Of a stretch of DNA of 64,000 nt, positions 36,513 through 45,242 are shown in pieces. The stretch's first letter is position 1. Every line of letters begins with the position of its first letter. Origin of the DNA: Pseudomonas sp. PSB18 (GTDB lineage: Bacteria > Pseudomonadota > Gammaproteobacteria > Pseudomonadales > Pseudomonadaceae); contig NZ_NOIN01000006.1 in the NCBI RefSeq assembly GCF_014596565.1, positions 1 through 64,000 on the forward strand. The letters are read 5' to 3'. Position numbers and translations under genes: made by a program. The notes under the pieces were generated by a model. That model saw only the letters and a list, made by a program, of their open reading frames with translations, did no database searches and had not been told where the DNA came from.

Positions 36513-36831
36513 CACATATTCACTCCGGAGAAAGTGCTTTTGTGCACATGTTTTTCTAGAGAAACCCTCGATTCAATTAGGCACTGGACTTATCCGACTG
36601 CCTACTGTCATATCTGACAGGTCTGAATACCGTTTATCGGATTTGACGGAGCGATACGTGCGCAGACAGCCCGCGATCACCGGATGTTTTGAAACGAAAA
36701 AGGCATTGGAGCGGCTGTAAACAATAAGGATAGGCACTTGAATGTTGATTAGTCATAGCGGACGCTTTTTTACAACTTGGAGTTGTCCGCCATGGTTGAG
36801 AGCCAAGAGGTGAAAGCGTTTCAACCGCCCC
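36513..36831. other. Gene-free, low-G+C spacer upstream of the modular-protein genes
   Basis: No credible gene is seen here. The spacer contains a perfect CTGTCA-TATC-TGACAG dyad (36605-36620), which could be an operator for the 265-residue gene, and an AT-rich stretch that probably holds its promoter. It marks the right edge of the low-G+C block next to aruH. Confidence 0.5.
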
Positions 36832-38013
36832 TCAAGCACATCGAATCAGTTCTGCCGCACACAACGCAATCCGCCGGCACGCCTCCGTCAGCTTCACCCG
36901 GTCGACCACCAACCCAATGCGAATATGCCCCGCCGCACTCGGCCCAAACGCCTCCCCCGCCAGCACCGACACGCCATACCCATCCAACAGCCGCTCGGCA
37001 AATGCCTGGGCAACGAGCCCCGTCCGGCGCACATCCACCATCACGAACATGCCACCGTCGGGCCGAATGGGCGTGAGCCACGGGCAGTCATCCAGCATGG
37101 CGCACACCAGGTCGCGACGCTGGCGATACTCCTCACGCATCTGCGCCACCTCAGGCAGATCCTGCTCCAGCGCCACCTGGGCCGCCCGCTGCACGAACTC
37201 CGGCAAACCGAACAGCATGCACAACGACAGGTTCTCCAGGTGCTCGGCCAGGGGTTCGGGGCCAATGACCCAGCCGATGCGCCAACCGGTCATGGCGTGG
37301 GATTTGGACAGGCTGTTGATGGTCGCGGTGCGTTCGGCCATGCCCGGCAGGCTGGCCGGGCTGATGTGCTCGCCCTCGTACAACAGGTCGCTGTAGACCT
37401 CGTCACTGATCAGCCACAGGTCATGCTCGATGCACAGTTGCGCCAGCGCCTGCCAGGTGGGCAGTCGCAGGCTGGCCCCGGAGGGGTTGTTGGGGCTGTT
37501 GAGCAGCAGGGCCCGGGTCTGCGGGGTGATCAGGCGGGCCACATCGGCCGGTTCGACCCGGAACGCATTCTCCGGGCGTACCGCCACCGGTATCACTTTC
37601 GCCCCGCAGGCGCCGAACACCGCTTCGTAGGTGACGTACATAGGCTCGGCCACGATGACTTCGTCGCCGGGGTCGAGCAGACATTGCGCGACCGCATACA
37701 TCGCACACTGCGCGCCCGGCAGCACCGTGATGTGCTCAGCCCCGACCGACTGGCCGCTACGCCGACGATGACGGTCCGCGATGCTGGCGCGCAGACCGTG
37801 GAGGCCACGGACGTCGCAATAGTGAGTGTCCCCGGCCCGCAGGCTGTCCACGGCGGCGTCGACGATGGCCCGCGGCGTGTCAAAATCCGGATCGCCCACC
37901 GACAGCAACAACACGTCCCTGCCCTGCTCACGCATGGCCAGTGCCCGATCGTGGATCTGCCACGCGGCGGCACCCTCGCCGGTGATGCGTTGGGTCAAGG
38001 CTGAATAGCGCAT
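36832..38013 (-). CDS. aruH: Arginine:pyruvate transaminase
   Basis: A 393-residue fold-type I PLP aminotransferase with the same length as P. aeruginosa AruH and matching wording throughout (MRYS-start, LLLSVGDPDFDTP, HRRRSGQ, VIVAEPMYVTYEAVFGACGA, and a C-terminal GEAFGPSAAGHIRIGL). The PLP lysine is in SLSKSHAMTGWRIGW. AruH converts L-arginine and pyruvate to 2-ketoarginine and alanine, the first step of the arginine transaminase pathway. AGGAGCCGTAC precedes the ATG. The usual partner, the 2-ketoarginine decarboxylase gene aruI, and the aruRS regulators are not adjacent. Confidence 0.85.
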   Translation of the reverse strand: MRYSALTQRITGEGAAAWQIHDRALAMREQGRDVLLLSVGDPDFDTPRAIVDAAVDSLRAGDTHYCDVRGLHGLRASIADRHRRRSGQSVGAEHITVLPGAQCAMYAVAQCLLDPGDEVIVAEPMYVTYEAVFGACGAKVIPVAVRPENAFRVEPADVARLITPQTRALLLNSPNNPSGASLRLPTWQALAQLCIEHDLWLISDEVYSDLLYEGEHISPASLPGMAERTATINSLSKSHAMTGWRIGWVIGPEPLAEHLENLSLCMLFGLPEFVQRAAQVALEQDLPEVAQMREEYRQRRDLVCAMLDDCPWLTPIRPDGGMFVMVDVRRTGLVAQAFAERLLDGYGVSVLAGEAFGPSAAGHIRIGLVVDRVKLTEACRRIALCAAELIRCA

Positions 38014-38055
38014 GTACGGCTCCTGGTTTATGCGGTGTCCAGCCTCAACCCTATC

Positions 38056-39681
38056 TCAAATCACAAACCGCGCCACCATCGCATTCAAGCCCACCGCCAG
38101 GCGCGACAGTTCGTGGGTGGCGTCACTCGTCTGTTGCGCGCCCGAGGCCGATTGCGTCGCCAGGTCGCGGATGTTCACCAGGTTGCGGTCCACTTCGCGG
38201 GACACCTGGGCCTGTTCTTCCGAAGCGCTGGCAATGACCAGGTTACGTTCGTTGATCTGGTGGATCGACTGGGTGATCTGTTCCAGGGCGACACCGGCGG
38301 CGCGGGCCAGCTCCAGGGTGCTCTGGGTTCGCTGATTGCTCTGCTGCATCGATTGCACCGCCTCGCCGGTGCCGTTCTGGATGCCGGCGACCATCCTTTC
38401 GATTTCCTGGGTCGACTGTGCGGTGCGATGGGCCAGGGCCCGGACTTCATCGGCCACCACGGCAAAACCGCGTCCGGCTTCCCCTGCGCGAGCCGCTTCG
38501 ATGGCGGCGTTGAGCGCCAGCAGGTTGGTCTGTTCGGCGATGGCACGGATCACGTCCAACACCTTGCCGATGTCGCGTCCCTGGACGGCCAGGCCCTCGA
38601 CCATAGTGGCAGTGGCTTGCACGTCGTGGGTCATGGTCTGGATCGCATCGACGGTTTCCACCACCCGATTGCGTCCTTCCTGCGCGGCCTGGGTCGACTG
38701 GTTCGACGCTTCGGAGGTCGACACGGCGTTGCGGGCGACCTCTTCCACGGCGGCGGTCATCTCATTGACAGCGGTCGCGGCCTGTTCGATTTCATTGTGC
38801 TGGCGTTGCAGGCCACGGGAGGATTCCTGGGTCACCGCACTCAACTCCTCGGCCGCCGCGCCCAGTTGCGTGGCGGAACCGGCGATCTGCTCGATGGTCT
38901 TGCGCAGGCTGCCTTGCATGTCGGCCAAGGCCTGGAGCAAGCGAGCCGGTTCATCCTTGCCATCGACCTCGATGGCCTGGACCAGGTTACCGCCGGCGAT
39001 GACCCGCGCGGCCTCCAGCGCGCGGTTCAGCGGCGTGACGATGCTGCGAGTCAGGAGCACCGCGAGCAATACAGTGGCTAATGCGGCGGTGACCGAGACG
39101 ACAATGATTCCGGTGATGGCGCTGCTGTAGTGTTCACCCGCGCTGGCCGAGGCCTTGCCGGCATCGACCACATTCAGCGTGATCAGCCCGTTAAGCTGCT
39201 CGCCCATGAGGTCAGTGCCTTCCTTGATTCGAGTGTTGATATGGGCACGCAGCTCATCAACCTTGTCCTGTCGGGACAACTCGAGCATTTTCTCCTGATC
39301 CTTCAGGTATTTTTCAAGAGTCATGGAAAAGGTCTTGTACAGCCCGGCCTCTTCGGCGCTGGCCGGGAGCGCCGCGTAGGCGGCGTTGGCCTTGTTCAGT
39401 TTTTCCACTAGAACACCGATACGGGTCTCGGCTTCCTTCAGGCTGGCCGGGTCCCGGTTGACCAATATGCGAAACGAGAGAATGCGCATGCGCAGCACGT
39501 TCTCCATCACATTGGACAGGTAACCGAGGCTGGGCACCTCATTCCGCTCCATGTCCTGCGAGGCCTGGCGAACATCCGACATGCGATCGGCGGCGAAAAC
39601 ACCGAGGATAATGACGAGCAAGGCAATGAAGGCAAAGCCGAGAAAGGCTCGAGGGGCGATATTCAGGCTGCGTAACGACAT
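38056..39681 (-). CDS. Methyl-accepting chemotaxis protein
   Basis: A 541-residue chemoreceptor with a first membrane helix (about 12-32), a periplasmic four-helix-bundle domain of about 155 residues of the 4HB_MCP type, a second helix (about 190-210), HAMP, and a long cytoplasmic signalling coiled coil. The hairpin tip is intact ([20 protein letters not shown] and [18 protein letters not shown]). The C-terminus lacks an NWETF-like CheR-docking pentapeptide. GAGG lies upstream of the ATG. The ligand cannot be told from sequence; it is next to aruH and glycerate kinase but probably transcribed alone. Confidence 0.92.
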   Translation of the reverse strand: MSLRSLNIAPRAFLGFAFIALLVIILGVFAADRMSDVRQASQDMERNEVPSLGYLSNVMENVLRMRILSFRILVNRDPASLKEAETRIGVLVEKLNKANAAYAALPASAEEAGLYKTFSMTLEKYLKDQEKMLELSRQDKVDELRAHINTRIKEGTDLMGEQLNGLITLNVVDAGKASASAGEHYSSAITGIIVVSVTAALATVLLAVLLTRSIVTPLNRALEAARVIAGGNLVQAIEVDGKDEPARLLQALADMQGSLRKTIEQIAGSATQLGAAAEELSAVTQESSRGLQRQHNEIEQAATAVNEMTAAVEEVARNAVSTSEASNQSTQAAQEGRNRVVETVDAIQTMTHDVQATATMVEGLAVQGRDIGKVLDVIRAIAEQTNLLALNAAIEAARAGEAGRGFAVVADEVRALAHRTAQSTQEIERMVAGIQNGTGEAVQSMQQSNQRTQSTLELARAAGVALEQITQSIHQINERNLVIASASEEQAQVSREVDRNLVNIRDLATQSASGAQQTSDATHELSRLAVGLNAMVARFVI

Positions 39682-39820
39682 GGGAAGACCTCGGTGTGAT
39701 GGGTCGAGCGTCCATGCCAGTCAGCGTATCGATTGAAAGAGTTATAGGAACGCTTAACCCGTTATCGACCGGGCTCAAGGCTTCTTTTGGGGCGCAACTG
39801 AATATATTTCATAATGTGTC

Positions 39821-39860
39821 AAAAAATCGTGGCGAGAGAGCTTGCCCCCTCGCCACGATT
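39821..39860 (-). terminator. Intrinsic terminator of the glycerate kinase gene, REP-derived
   Basis: AATCGTGGCGAG (39825-39836) pairs perfectly with CTCGCCACGATT (39849-39860). Read on the minus strand it is followed by a run of six T, 7 bp after the kinase stop. Its core (GTGGCGAG/CTCGCCAC) matches the intergenic repeats elsewhere in the window. Confidence 0.82.
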
Positions 39861-39866
39861 GACCGG

Positions 39867-41003
39867 TTAGCGGGTTGCGGCCTGCCAGAGCCGGGCGATG
39901 TCCCGGGCTCGTTCGCGCAGTAGGCGTGGTGCGTCGGCACAGGCCTCCTGCAACGTCATCGGCCCGCTGACCAGTGCGAAGGCGGCATCAATGCCATGCT
40001 CATACAGCGCCTGGTAACCCTCCCCCAGCGTGCCGGCAATGACCAGCACCGGTACGCCATGGCGGCGCGCAATGCGAGCCACGCCAAACGGCGTCTTGCC
40101 TCGCAGGGTCTGGGCGTCGAAGCGGCCTTCTCCGGTAATGACCAGGTCGGCGTCCTCGATGGCAGCGGCCAGGCCGGTCAGTTGGGCGACGACGTCTACA
40201 CCGGTGCGAAACTGCGCGCCCAGGAACGCCTTGGCCGCGAACCCCAGGCCACCGGCGGCGCCGCTGCCCGGTTCGTCTCTTACATCGCGACTCAACACCT
40301 GGGCGCACTGTTCGGCGAAGTGCGCCAGGGCCTTATCCAGTTGCTGCACCTGCTGCACGGAAGCGCCTTTCTGGGGACCGAAAATCACTGAAGCACCATG
40401 GGGCCCGCACAGGGGATTGTCGACATCGGCGGCAATCTCGACACTCACCCCGGCCAGGCGCGGGTCCAGGCCACTCAAGTCGATGCGCGACAGTTTTGCC
40501 AGGGCCAGGCCGCCGGGTGGCAGAGGTCGTCCGTGCTCATCCAGCAACGCCACGCCCAGTGCCTGCATGGCACCCGCACCGGCATCGTTGGTGGCGCTGC
40601 CGCCGATCGCCAGGATCACCCGCCCGGCCCCTTCATCCAGGGCCGCACGAATCAACTCGCCGGTGCCATAGGTGCTGCTGGTACACGCATCCCGTTGCCC
40701 CGGCGGCACCAACTGCAGACCACTGGCCTCGGCCATTTCGATGATCGCCGTGCGGCTGTCGGCCAACCAGCCCCAACGCGCCTCGACCGCGATGCCCAAG
40801 GGCCCCCGGACGCGGGTACGACGCCATTCGCCGTTGCACGCAGCCAGCACAGACTCCACCGTCCCCTCGCCACCATCGGCCATCGGGCATTTGATCAACT
40901 GCGCCTCCGGCCAGACTTCACCCAGGCCGGCGGCGATGGCATCGGCTACGCCCTGGGCGCTGAGGCTGTCCTTGAACGAGTCGGGGGCGATGATTATTTT
41001 CAT
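39867..41003 (-). CDS. Glycerate kinase
   Basis: A 378-residue type-1 (GarK/GlxK) glycerate kinase starting with the family MKIIIAPDSFKDSLSAQ. It also shows CPMADGGEGTVE, GGSATNDAGAGAMQALG, and the C-terminal VITGEGRFDAQTLRGKTPFGVA. It phosphorylates D-glycerate with ATP to 2-phosphoglycerate, the end of glucarate/galactarate or glyoxylate-derived glycerate metabolism. GGAGACCAAA precedes the ATG. A CdaR regulator lies just upstream on the same strand, separated by a REPIN; in E. coli CdaR controls the garK operon, so a regulatory link is likely. Confidence 0.92.
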   Translation of the reverse strand: MKIIIAPDSFKDSLSAQGVADAIAAGLGEVWPEAQLIKCPMADGGEGTVESVLAACNGEWRRTRVRGPLGIAVEARWGWLADSRTAIIEMAEASGLQLVPPGQRDACTSSTYGTGELIRAALDEGAGRVILAIGGSATNDAGAGAMQALGVALLDEHGRPLPPGGLALAKLSRIDLSGLDPRLAGVSVEIAADVDNPLCGPHGASVIFGPQKGASVQQVQQLDKALAHFAEQCAQVLSRDVRDEPGSGAAGGLGFAAKAFLGAQFRTGVDVVAQLTGLAAAIEDADLVITGEGRFDAQTLRGKTPFGVARIARRHGVPVLVIAGTLGEGYQALYEHGIDAAFALVSGPMTLQEACADAPRLLRERARDIARLWQAATR

Positions 41004-41130
41004 TTTGGTCTCCAGTTCCGATGCTCGACATGCTGCCAGCAGACCGCTGCCGTAGCGCCGGTCTGCCGCACAAAAGACACCTGGGATTATTGTTCAGATT
41101 CACAAATACCGGTGCGTACACCGAAGATCC

Positions 41131-41225
41131 ACTGTGGGAGCGAGCCTGCTCGCGATAGCGGTGTGTCAGTCCACATCGATGTTGACTGAACTGACGCTAT
41201 CGCGAGCAGGCTCGCTCCCACAGGG
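41131..41225. repeat. REPIN
   Basis: Inverted REP units at 41132-41157 and 41198-41225 flank a partly symmetric centre (GTCAGT and ACTGAC-like). It lies between cdaR and the kinase gene and directly abuts the cdaR stop. Confidence 0.88.
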
Positions 41226-42350
41226 TTATGTGGCGGGACTTTCGGTCTGTGGCAGCAGTTGGATGCCAAGGTACAACGCCAGCATTCCATCCAGCCGCAG
41301 CGGGTCTACGCCGCTGAGCTCGGCGATGCGTTCCATGCGGTAACGCAGGCTGTTGCGATGAATGCCAAGGGCTTCGGCGCAGGCCTGGCTCTGGCCGTCG
41401 TGCTCGCACCAACTGCGCAAGGTCGCGAGCAGTTGGCCGTTGCTGTCCTTGGCGATGACCTTGCGCAACGGCGTGAGCAACTCGTCCAGGGCGTCATCGT
41501 CGCGATGGCGCCAGAGCAGCACCGGCAGCCGATAGCGACTGAGCGTCAGCAACCTCGACTGCGGCAGCACATCCCGCCCATAGGCCAACAGGTCCCCCAC
41601 GCGCCGGTAGCAACGCCGCAGGCCCGCCAGCCCTTCGGCCTGGCCGCCCACCGCGACCCGCAGGATATTCCAGCCCAGCCCGTCGAGCTTGCCCAGCAAG
41701 CGCTCGTTCTCCACCGAGGCGGTGACCGGGCGACACCAGAGCAAGGAGGACTTGGACGAGGTCAAGCACCAACTGTCGGGGTAGCGGGACATCAGCCAGG
41801 CGCTCAGCGCCTCGACGGTCTGCCCTGGCCCATGTTCCAGCCCCAACTCGAACAGATACGGCACCCGCGACAACTGCGGCTTGAGGCCCATCTGTCGCGC
41901 CTCATCCAACAACCGCGGCGAATCCCCCGCGTCCCCCAGCAACAACGCCAGCAAGTCATCGCAACGCTGGCGGCGCCATTGCTGTTCGGCCTGCTGGTTG
42001 CGCTGGCCCAGGAGCATTTCGGCGGTCATGCGCACCAGCTGGGCATAGGTGCGCAACTGCTCCGGCTCGCCAGTGATGCCCAGCACGCCGATCAGCCGTT
42101 GATCGAGCATCAGCGGCAGGTTGATGCCCGGTTGTACCCCCTTGAGTTGCAAGGCCGTATGCGCATCGATCTCCACCACCCGGCCGTTGGCCAGGACCAG
42201 TTGCGCGCCCTCGTGACGGGTATTGATCCGCTCGCGTTCGCCACTGCCCAGGATCAGGCCCTGGTTGTCCATGACATTGACGTTGTACGGCAGGATCGCC
42301 ATCGCCCGGTCGACGATGTCCTGCGCCAGGTCGTGATCGAGTTCGAACAT
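41226..42350 (-). CDS. cdaR: CdaR-family sugar-diacid/glycerate regulator
   Basis: A 374-residue regulator with an N-terminal sugar-diacid recognition domain (MFELDHDLAQDIVDRAMAI, NVNVMDNQGLILGSG), a middle GGDEF-like PucR region, and a C-terminal PucR-type helix-turn-helix (ALGIHRNSLRYRMERIAEL). AGGAA 9 nt upstream supports the ATG at 42350 (MFELDH). It is upstream of the glycerate kinase gene and divergent from an MFS carrier, matching CdaR control of aldarate and glycerate use. The 159-bp divergent spacer contains a 9-bp inverted repeat that may be its operator. Confidence 0.87.
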   Translation of the reverse strand: MFELDHDLAQDIVDRAMAILPYNVNVMDNQGLILGSGERERINTRHEGAQLVLANGRVVEIDAHTALQLKGVQPGINLPLMLDQRLIGVLGITGEPEQLRTYAQLVRMTAEMLLGQRNQQAEQQWRRQRCDDLLALLLGDAGDSPRLLDEARQMGLKPQLSRVPYLFELGLEHGPGQTVEALSAWLMSRYPDSWCLTSSKSSLLWCRPVTASVENERLLGKLDGLGWNILRVAVGGQAEGLAGLRRCYRRVGDLLAYGRDVLPQSRLLTLSRYRLPVLLWRHRDDDALDELLTPLRKVIAKDSNGQLLATLRSWCEHDGQSQACAEALGIHRNSLRYRMERIAELSGVDPLRLDGMLALYLGIQLLPQTESPAT

Positions 42351-42383
42351 GGGCGGAGTTCCTTGCAAGGGGATTGGTCAGGC

Positions 42384-42411
42384 GCACAGGGTCCGGGGGC
42401 AAACCCTGTGC
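42384..42411. promoter_or_regulatory. Inverted repeat in the cdaR-MFS spacer
   Basis: GCACAGGGT and ACCCTGTGC form a perfect 9-bp inverted repeat with a 10-nt spacer, 34 bp upstream of cdaR. It is a candidate CdaR operator or a leader hairpin; binding is inferred from position only. Confidence 0.4.
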
Positions 42412-42509
42412 CCAGGCACAAAGACACGGGGCCCTGGGCTGGCCGAGACTCAAGGGGCGGTCAACGTTACCCCCTGGCTCGCAAAAATCATAATAAAGAG
42501 AGACTCGCC

Positions 42510-43820
42510 ATGTCCCAGAGCGCCACAGCCGTCCTGGCTACTCCAGACGAAAAAAACAGCGTCTACAAACGCATCACCCTGCGTTTGATCCCCTTTATTT
42601 TCATCTGCTACCTGTTCAACTACCTTGACCGGGTCAACGTCGGCTTCGCCAAGCTGCAGATGCTCGACGCGCTGAAGTTCAGCGAAACCGTGTACGGCCT
42701 CGGCGCCGGGATTTTCTTCATCGGCTACGTGCTGTGCGGTGTGCCGAGCAACCTGGCCTTGACCCGATTCGGCCCACGGCGCTGGATCGCATTGATGATG
42801 ATTACCTGGGGCACCTTGTCGACGTGCCTGCTGTTCGTCACCACCCCCACCGAGTTCTACACCTTGCGGCTGCTCACCGGCGCGGCCGAAGCCGGGTTCT
42901 TCCCCGGCGTGGTGCTGTACCTCTCGCAATGGTTCCCGACGTTCCGCCGGGGCCGGATCATGGCGTTGTTCATGTCGGCCATCCCGGTGTCCGGCCTGCT
43001 GGGCAGCCCGTTTTCCGGCTGGATCCTCAACCACTTCGCGGCGGGCCAGGGTGGCCTGGCGGGCTGGCAGTGGATGTTCCTGCTGCAGGGTATCCCCACC
43101 GTCATCCTCGGGGCCCTGGCGTTTTTCCTGCTCAGCGACACCTTCGCCAACGCCAAGTGGCTGACCGCTGAAGAACGCGCCGTGCTCACCGCCGACCACG
43201 CACAAGACCTGGCGGACAAGCCGAAGACCGCCAGCGACTCCCTGCTGGCCGTGTTCAGGAACCCGGCGATCTGGGCGTTCGGCCTGGTGTACTTCTGCAT
43301 CCAGAGTGGCGTGTACGCGATCAACTTCTGGCTGCCGTCGATCATCAAGAACCTGGGCTTCAGCGATAACCTGACCATCGGCTGGCTGAGCGCGATTCCC
43401 TATCTACTGGCTGCGCTGTTCATGCTGTTGGTGGGACGCTCGGCGGACCTGCACAAGGAGCGCCGCTGGCACCTGGTGGTGCCGATGCTGATGGGCGCGC
43501 TGGGGCTGCTGATCGCGGTCAACTTCGCCGGCACCCCGGTCATCGCCATACTGGGCCTGTCCATCGCCACCATGGGCGCCCTCACCGGCTTGCCGATGTT
43601 CTGGCCGGTGCCCACCGCCCTGCTCAGCGCGGGCGCGGCGGCCGGCGGCCTGGCGTTGATCAACTCCATGGGGCAGATGGCGGGCTTCCTCAGCCCGTAC
43701 CTAGTGGGCTGGGTGAAAGATGCCAGCGGATCGACCGATGCGGCGTTGTACCTGCTGGCGGGGGTGATTGTCTGCGGGAGCGGGCTGGCGTTGCGCATGA
43801 CACGTACCTTGAAAGCCTGA
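42510..43820 (+). CDS. MFS transporter, anion:cation symporter (ACS) family
   Basis: A 436-residue, 12-helix major facilitator of the phthalate/tartrate/glucarate type (ACS family). It has FNYLDRVNVGFAK after helix 1, the GYVLCGVPSNLALTRFGPRRWIA loop, and RLLTGAAEAGFFPGVVLYLSQWFP in helix 4-5. Divergent from a CdaR regulator and near glycerate kinase, it probably imports a sugar acid such as glycerate, tartrate or an aldarate; the exact substrate is unknown. The ATG at 42510 is the natural family start; the frame is open much further upstream only as antisense to cdaR. Confidence 0.87.
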   Translation: MSQSATAVLATPDEKNSVYKRITLRLIPFIFICYLFNYLDRVNVGFAKLQMLDALKFSETVYGLGAGIFFIGYVLCGVPSNLALTRFGPRRWIALMMITWGTLSTCLLFVTTPTEFYTLRLLTGAAEAGFFPGVVLYLSQWFPTFRRGRIMALFMSAIPVSGLLGSPFSGWILNHFAAGQGGLAGWQWMFLLQGIPTVILGALAFFLLSDTFANAKWLTAEERAVLTADHAQDLADKPKTASDSLLAVFRNPAIWAFGLVYFCIQSGVYAINFWLPSIIKNLGFSDNLTIGWLSAIPYLLAALFMLLVGRSADLHKERRWHLVVPMLMGALGLLIAVNFAGTPVIAILGLSIATMGALTGLPMFWPVPTALLSAGAAAGGLALINSMGQMAGFLSPYLVGWVKDASGSTDAALYLLAGVIVCGSGLALRMTRTLKA

Positions 43821-43827
43821 CACCAGA

Positions 43828-43950
43828 CCCTGTGGGAGCATGGCTTTGACAGCAAGACTGTGGGAGCAAGGCTTGCCCGCGATGAAGTCAACGCGGTTTG
43901 AGCTTGGAACAGCGTCGCATTCATCGCGGGCAAGCCATGCTCCTACAGTG
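43828..43950. repeat. REPIN with an extra partial unit
   Basis: A degenerate REP (CTGTGGGAGCATGGCTTT), a full unit (43858-43884) and an inverted unit (43922-43949) lie between the MFS and aldo/keto reductase genes. Confidence 0.8.
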
Positions 43951-44052
43951 GCTCACCCATATGGGCTCCTGGGTGTTTGATAAATGTGTTTGATCCATAC
44001 GGTCGTTCTGGGGTTTGATTGAGCCTTTCCCATCGATAAAAAGGATCTTGTC

Positions 44053-45066
44053 ATGAGCTACCGCACACTGGGTCATTCCGGGTTACACGTCTCGACATTG
44101 ACCCTGGGTACCATGATGTTCGGCGAACAGACCAGCACCGAGGATTCGCTGCGGATCATCGACAAGGCCTGGGACCAGGGCATCAACTTCATCGACACGG
44201 CGGACGTCTACACCAACGGTCGTTCCGAAGAAATCGTCGGCGAGGCGATTGCCAGTCGCCGCCAGGAATGGGTGCTCGCCACCAAGGTCGGCTTCGGCCC
44301 GGCGGATGGCGTGCCCAACCGCAGCGGCCTGAGCCGCAAGCACCTGTTCAATGGCATCGAGGCCAGCCTCACGCGCCTGGGCACCGATTACCTGGACATC
44401 TACTACCTGCACCGCGAAGACCACAACACACCGCTGCACGTCACCGTGTCGGCCATCGGCGACCTGATCCGCCAAGGCAAGATCCGCTACTGGGGCCTGT
44501 CGAACTACCGTGGCTGGCGCATCGCCGAAGTGATCCGCATCGCCGACAGCCTGGGCATCGACCGCCCGGTGATCAGTCAACCGCTGTACAACATCGTCAA
44601 CCGCCAGGCGGAAACCGAGCAGATCACCGCCGCCCAGAACTATGGCCTTGGCGTGGTGCCCTTCAGCCCACTCGCCCGGGGCGTGCTCAGCGGCAAATAT
44701 GCGCCGGACGTAGCGCCGGACGCCAACAGCCGCGCCGGCCGCCAGGACAAACGCATCCTGGAAACCGAATGGCGGGTCGAGTCCCTGCGCATTGCCCAGC
44801 AGATCCAGCAGTACACCCAGGAACGAGGCGTGGGCATCGTCGAGTTCGCCATCGCCTGGGTGCTGAACAACCGCGCCGTCACTTCGGCCATCGTCGGGCC
44901 GCGCACCGAGGAACAGTGGGATGGCTACACCAAGGCGCAGGCCGTGACGATCACCGCCGAGGACGAAGCCTTCATCGATTCGCTGGTGACGCCGGGGCAT
45001 GCGTCGACGCCGGGCTTCAATGACGTGGGGCATTTCGTGCCGGGGCGCGTGCCGCGCACGTCATAA
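44053..45066 (+). CDS. Aldo/keto reductase
   Basis: A 337-residue NADPH-dependent oxidoreductase of the AKR superfamily. The catalytic tetrad is visible as Asp and Tyr in FIDTADVYTNGRSEE, Lys in VLATKVGFG, and His in YYLHRED. The NADP-binding C-terminal part has VPFSPLARGVLSGKY and AIVGPRTEEQ. It resembles the YajO/YakC-type general aldehyde or ketone reductases. It stands alone between REPINs, with AAAGGATC upstream of the ATG. The physiological substrate is unknown. Confidence 0.88.
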   Translation: MSYRTLGHSGLHVSTLTLGTMMFGEQTSTEDSLRIIDKAWDQGINFIDTADVYTNGRSEEIVGEAIASRRQEWVLATKVGFGPADGVPNRSGLSRKHLFNGIEASLTRLGTDYLDIYYLHREDHNTPLHVTVSAIGDLIRQGKIRYWGLSNYRGWRIAEVIRIADSLGIDRPVISQPLYNIVNRQAETEQITAAQNYGLGVVPFSPLARGVLSGKYAPDVAPDANSRAGRQDKRILETEWRVESLRIAQQIQQYTQERGVGIVEFAIAWVLNNRAVTSAIVGPRTEEQWDGYTKAQAVTITAEDEAFIDSLVTPGHASTPGFNDVGHFVPGRVPRTS

Positions 45067-45103
45067 AACCACTGAGTGCAGCGAACCTCATGGTGGCGTG
45101 CTG

Positions 45104-45195
45104 GCTGTGGGAGCAAGGCTTGCCCGCGACGAAGGCCCCTCGGTCCCCAGGTGAATCGCGTAGACTTCATCGCGGGCAAGCCTTGCTCCCACAGT
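45104..45195. repeat. REPIN upstream of rarD
   Basis: Inverted REP units at 45104-45130 and 45168-45195 have the variant core AGCAAGGCTTGCCCGCGA. Confidence 0.85.
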
Positions 45196-45242
45196 GTTGT
45201 GCTCATTGTTCAGGTGCTGTTTCATTCTTCCAGAGACTTATC

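Noticed and set aside
30319..36620. Shared TGACAG hexamer upstream of three island genes
   Set aside because: A 6-mer found at three places in about 600 bp of spacer is too weak to claim a common regulator; the palindromic context differs at each.
41259..42509. Long plus-strand open frame antisense to cdaR, continuous with the MFS gene
   Set aside because: Its translation has no family likeness and the minus-strand CdaR protein is clear; only the part from 42510 encodes the transporter.
42480..42509. A-rich stretch before the MFS start as a Crc/Hfq site
   Set aside because: It matches AANAANAA only imperfectly (AATAAAGA), so it was not listed as a feature.
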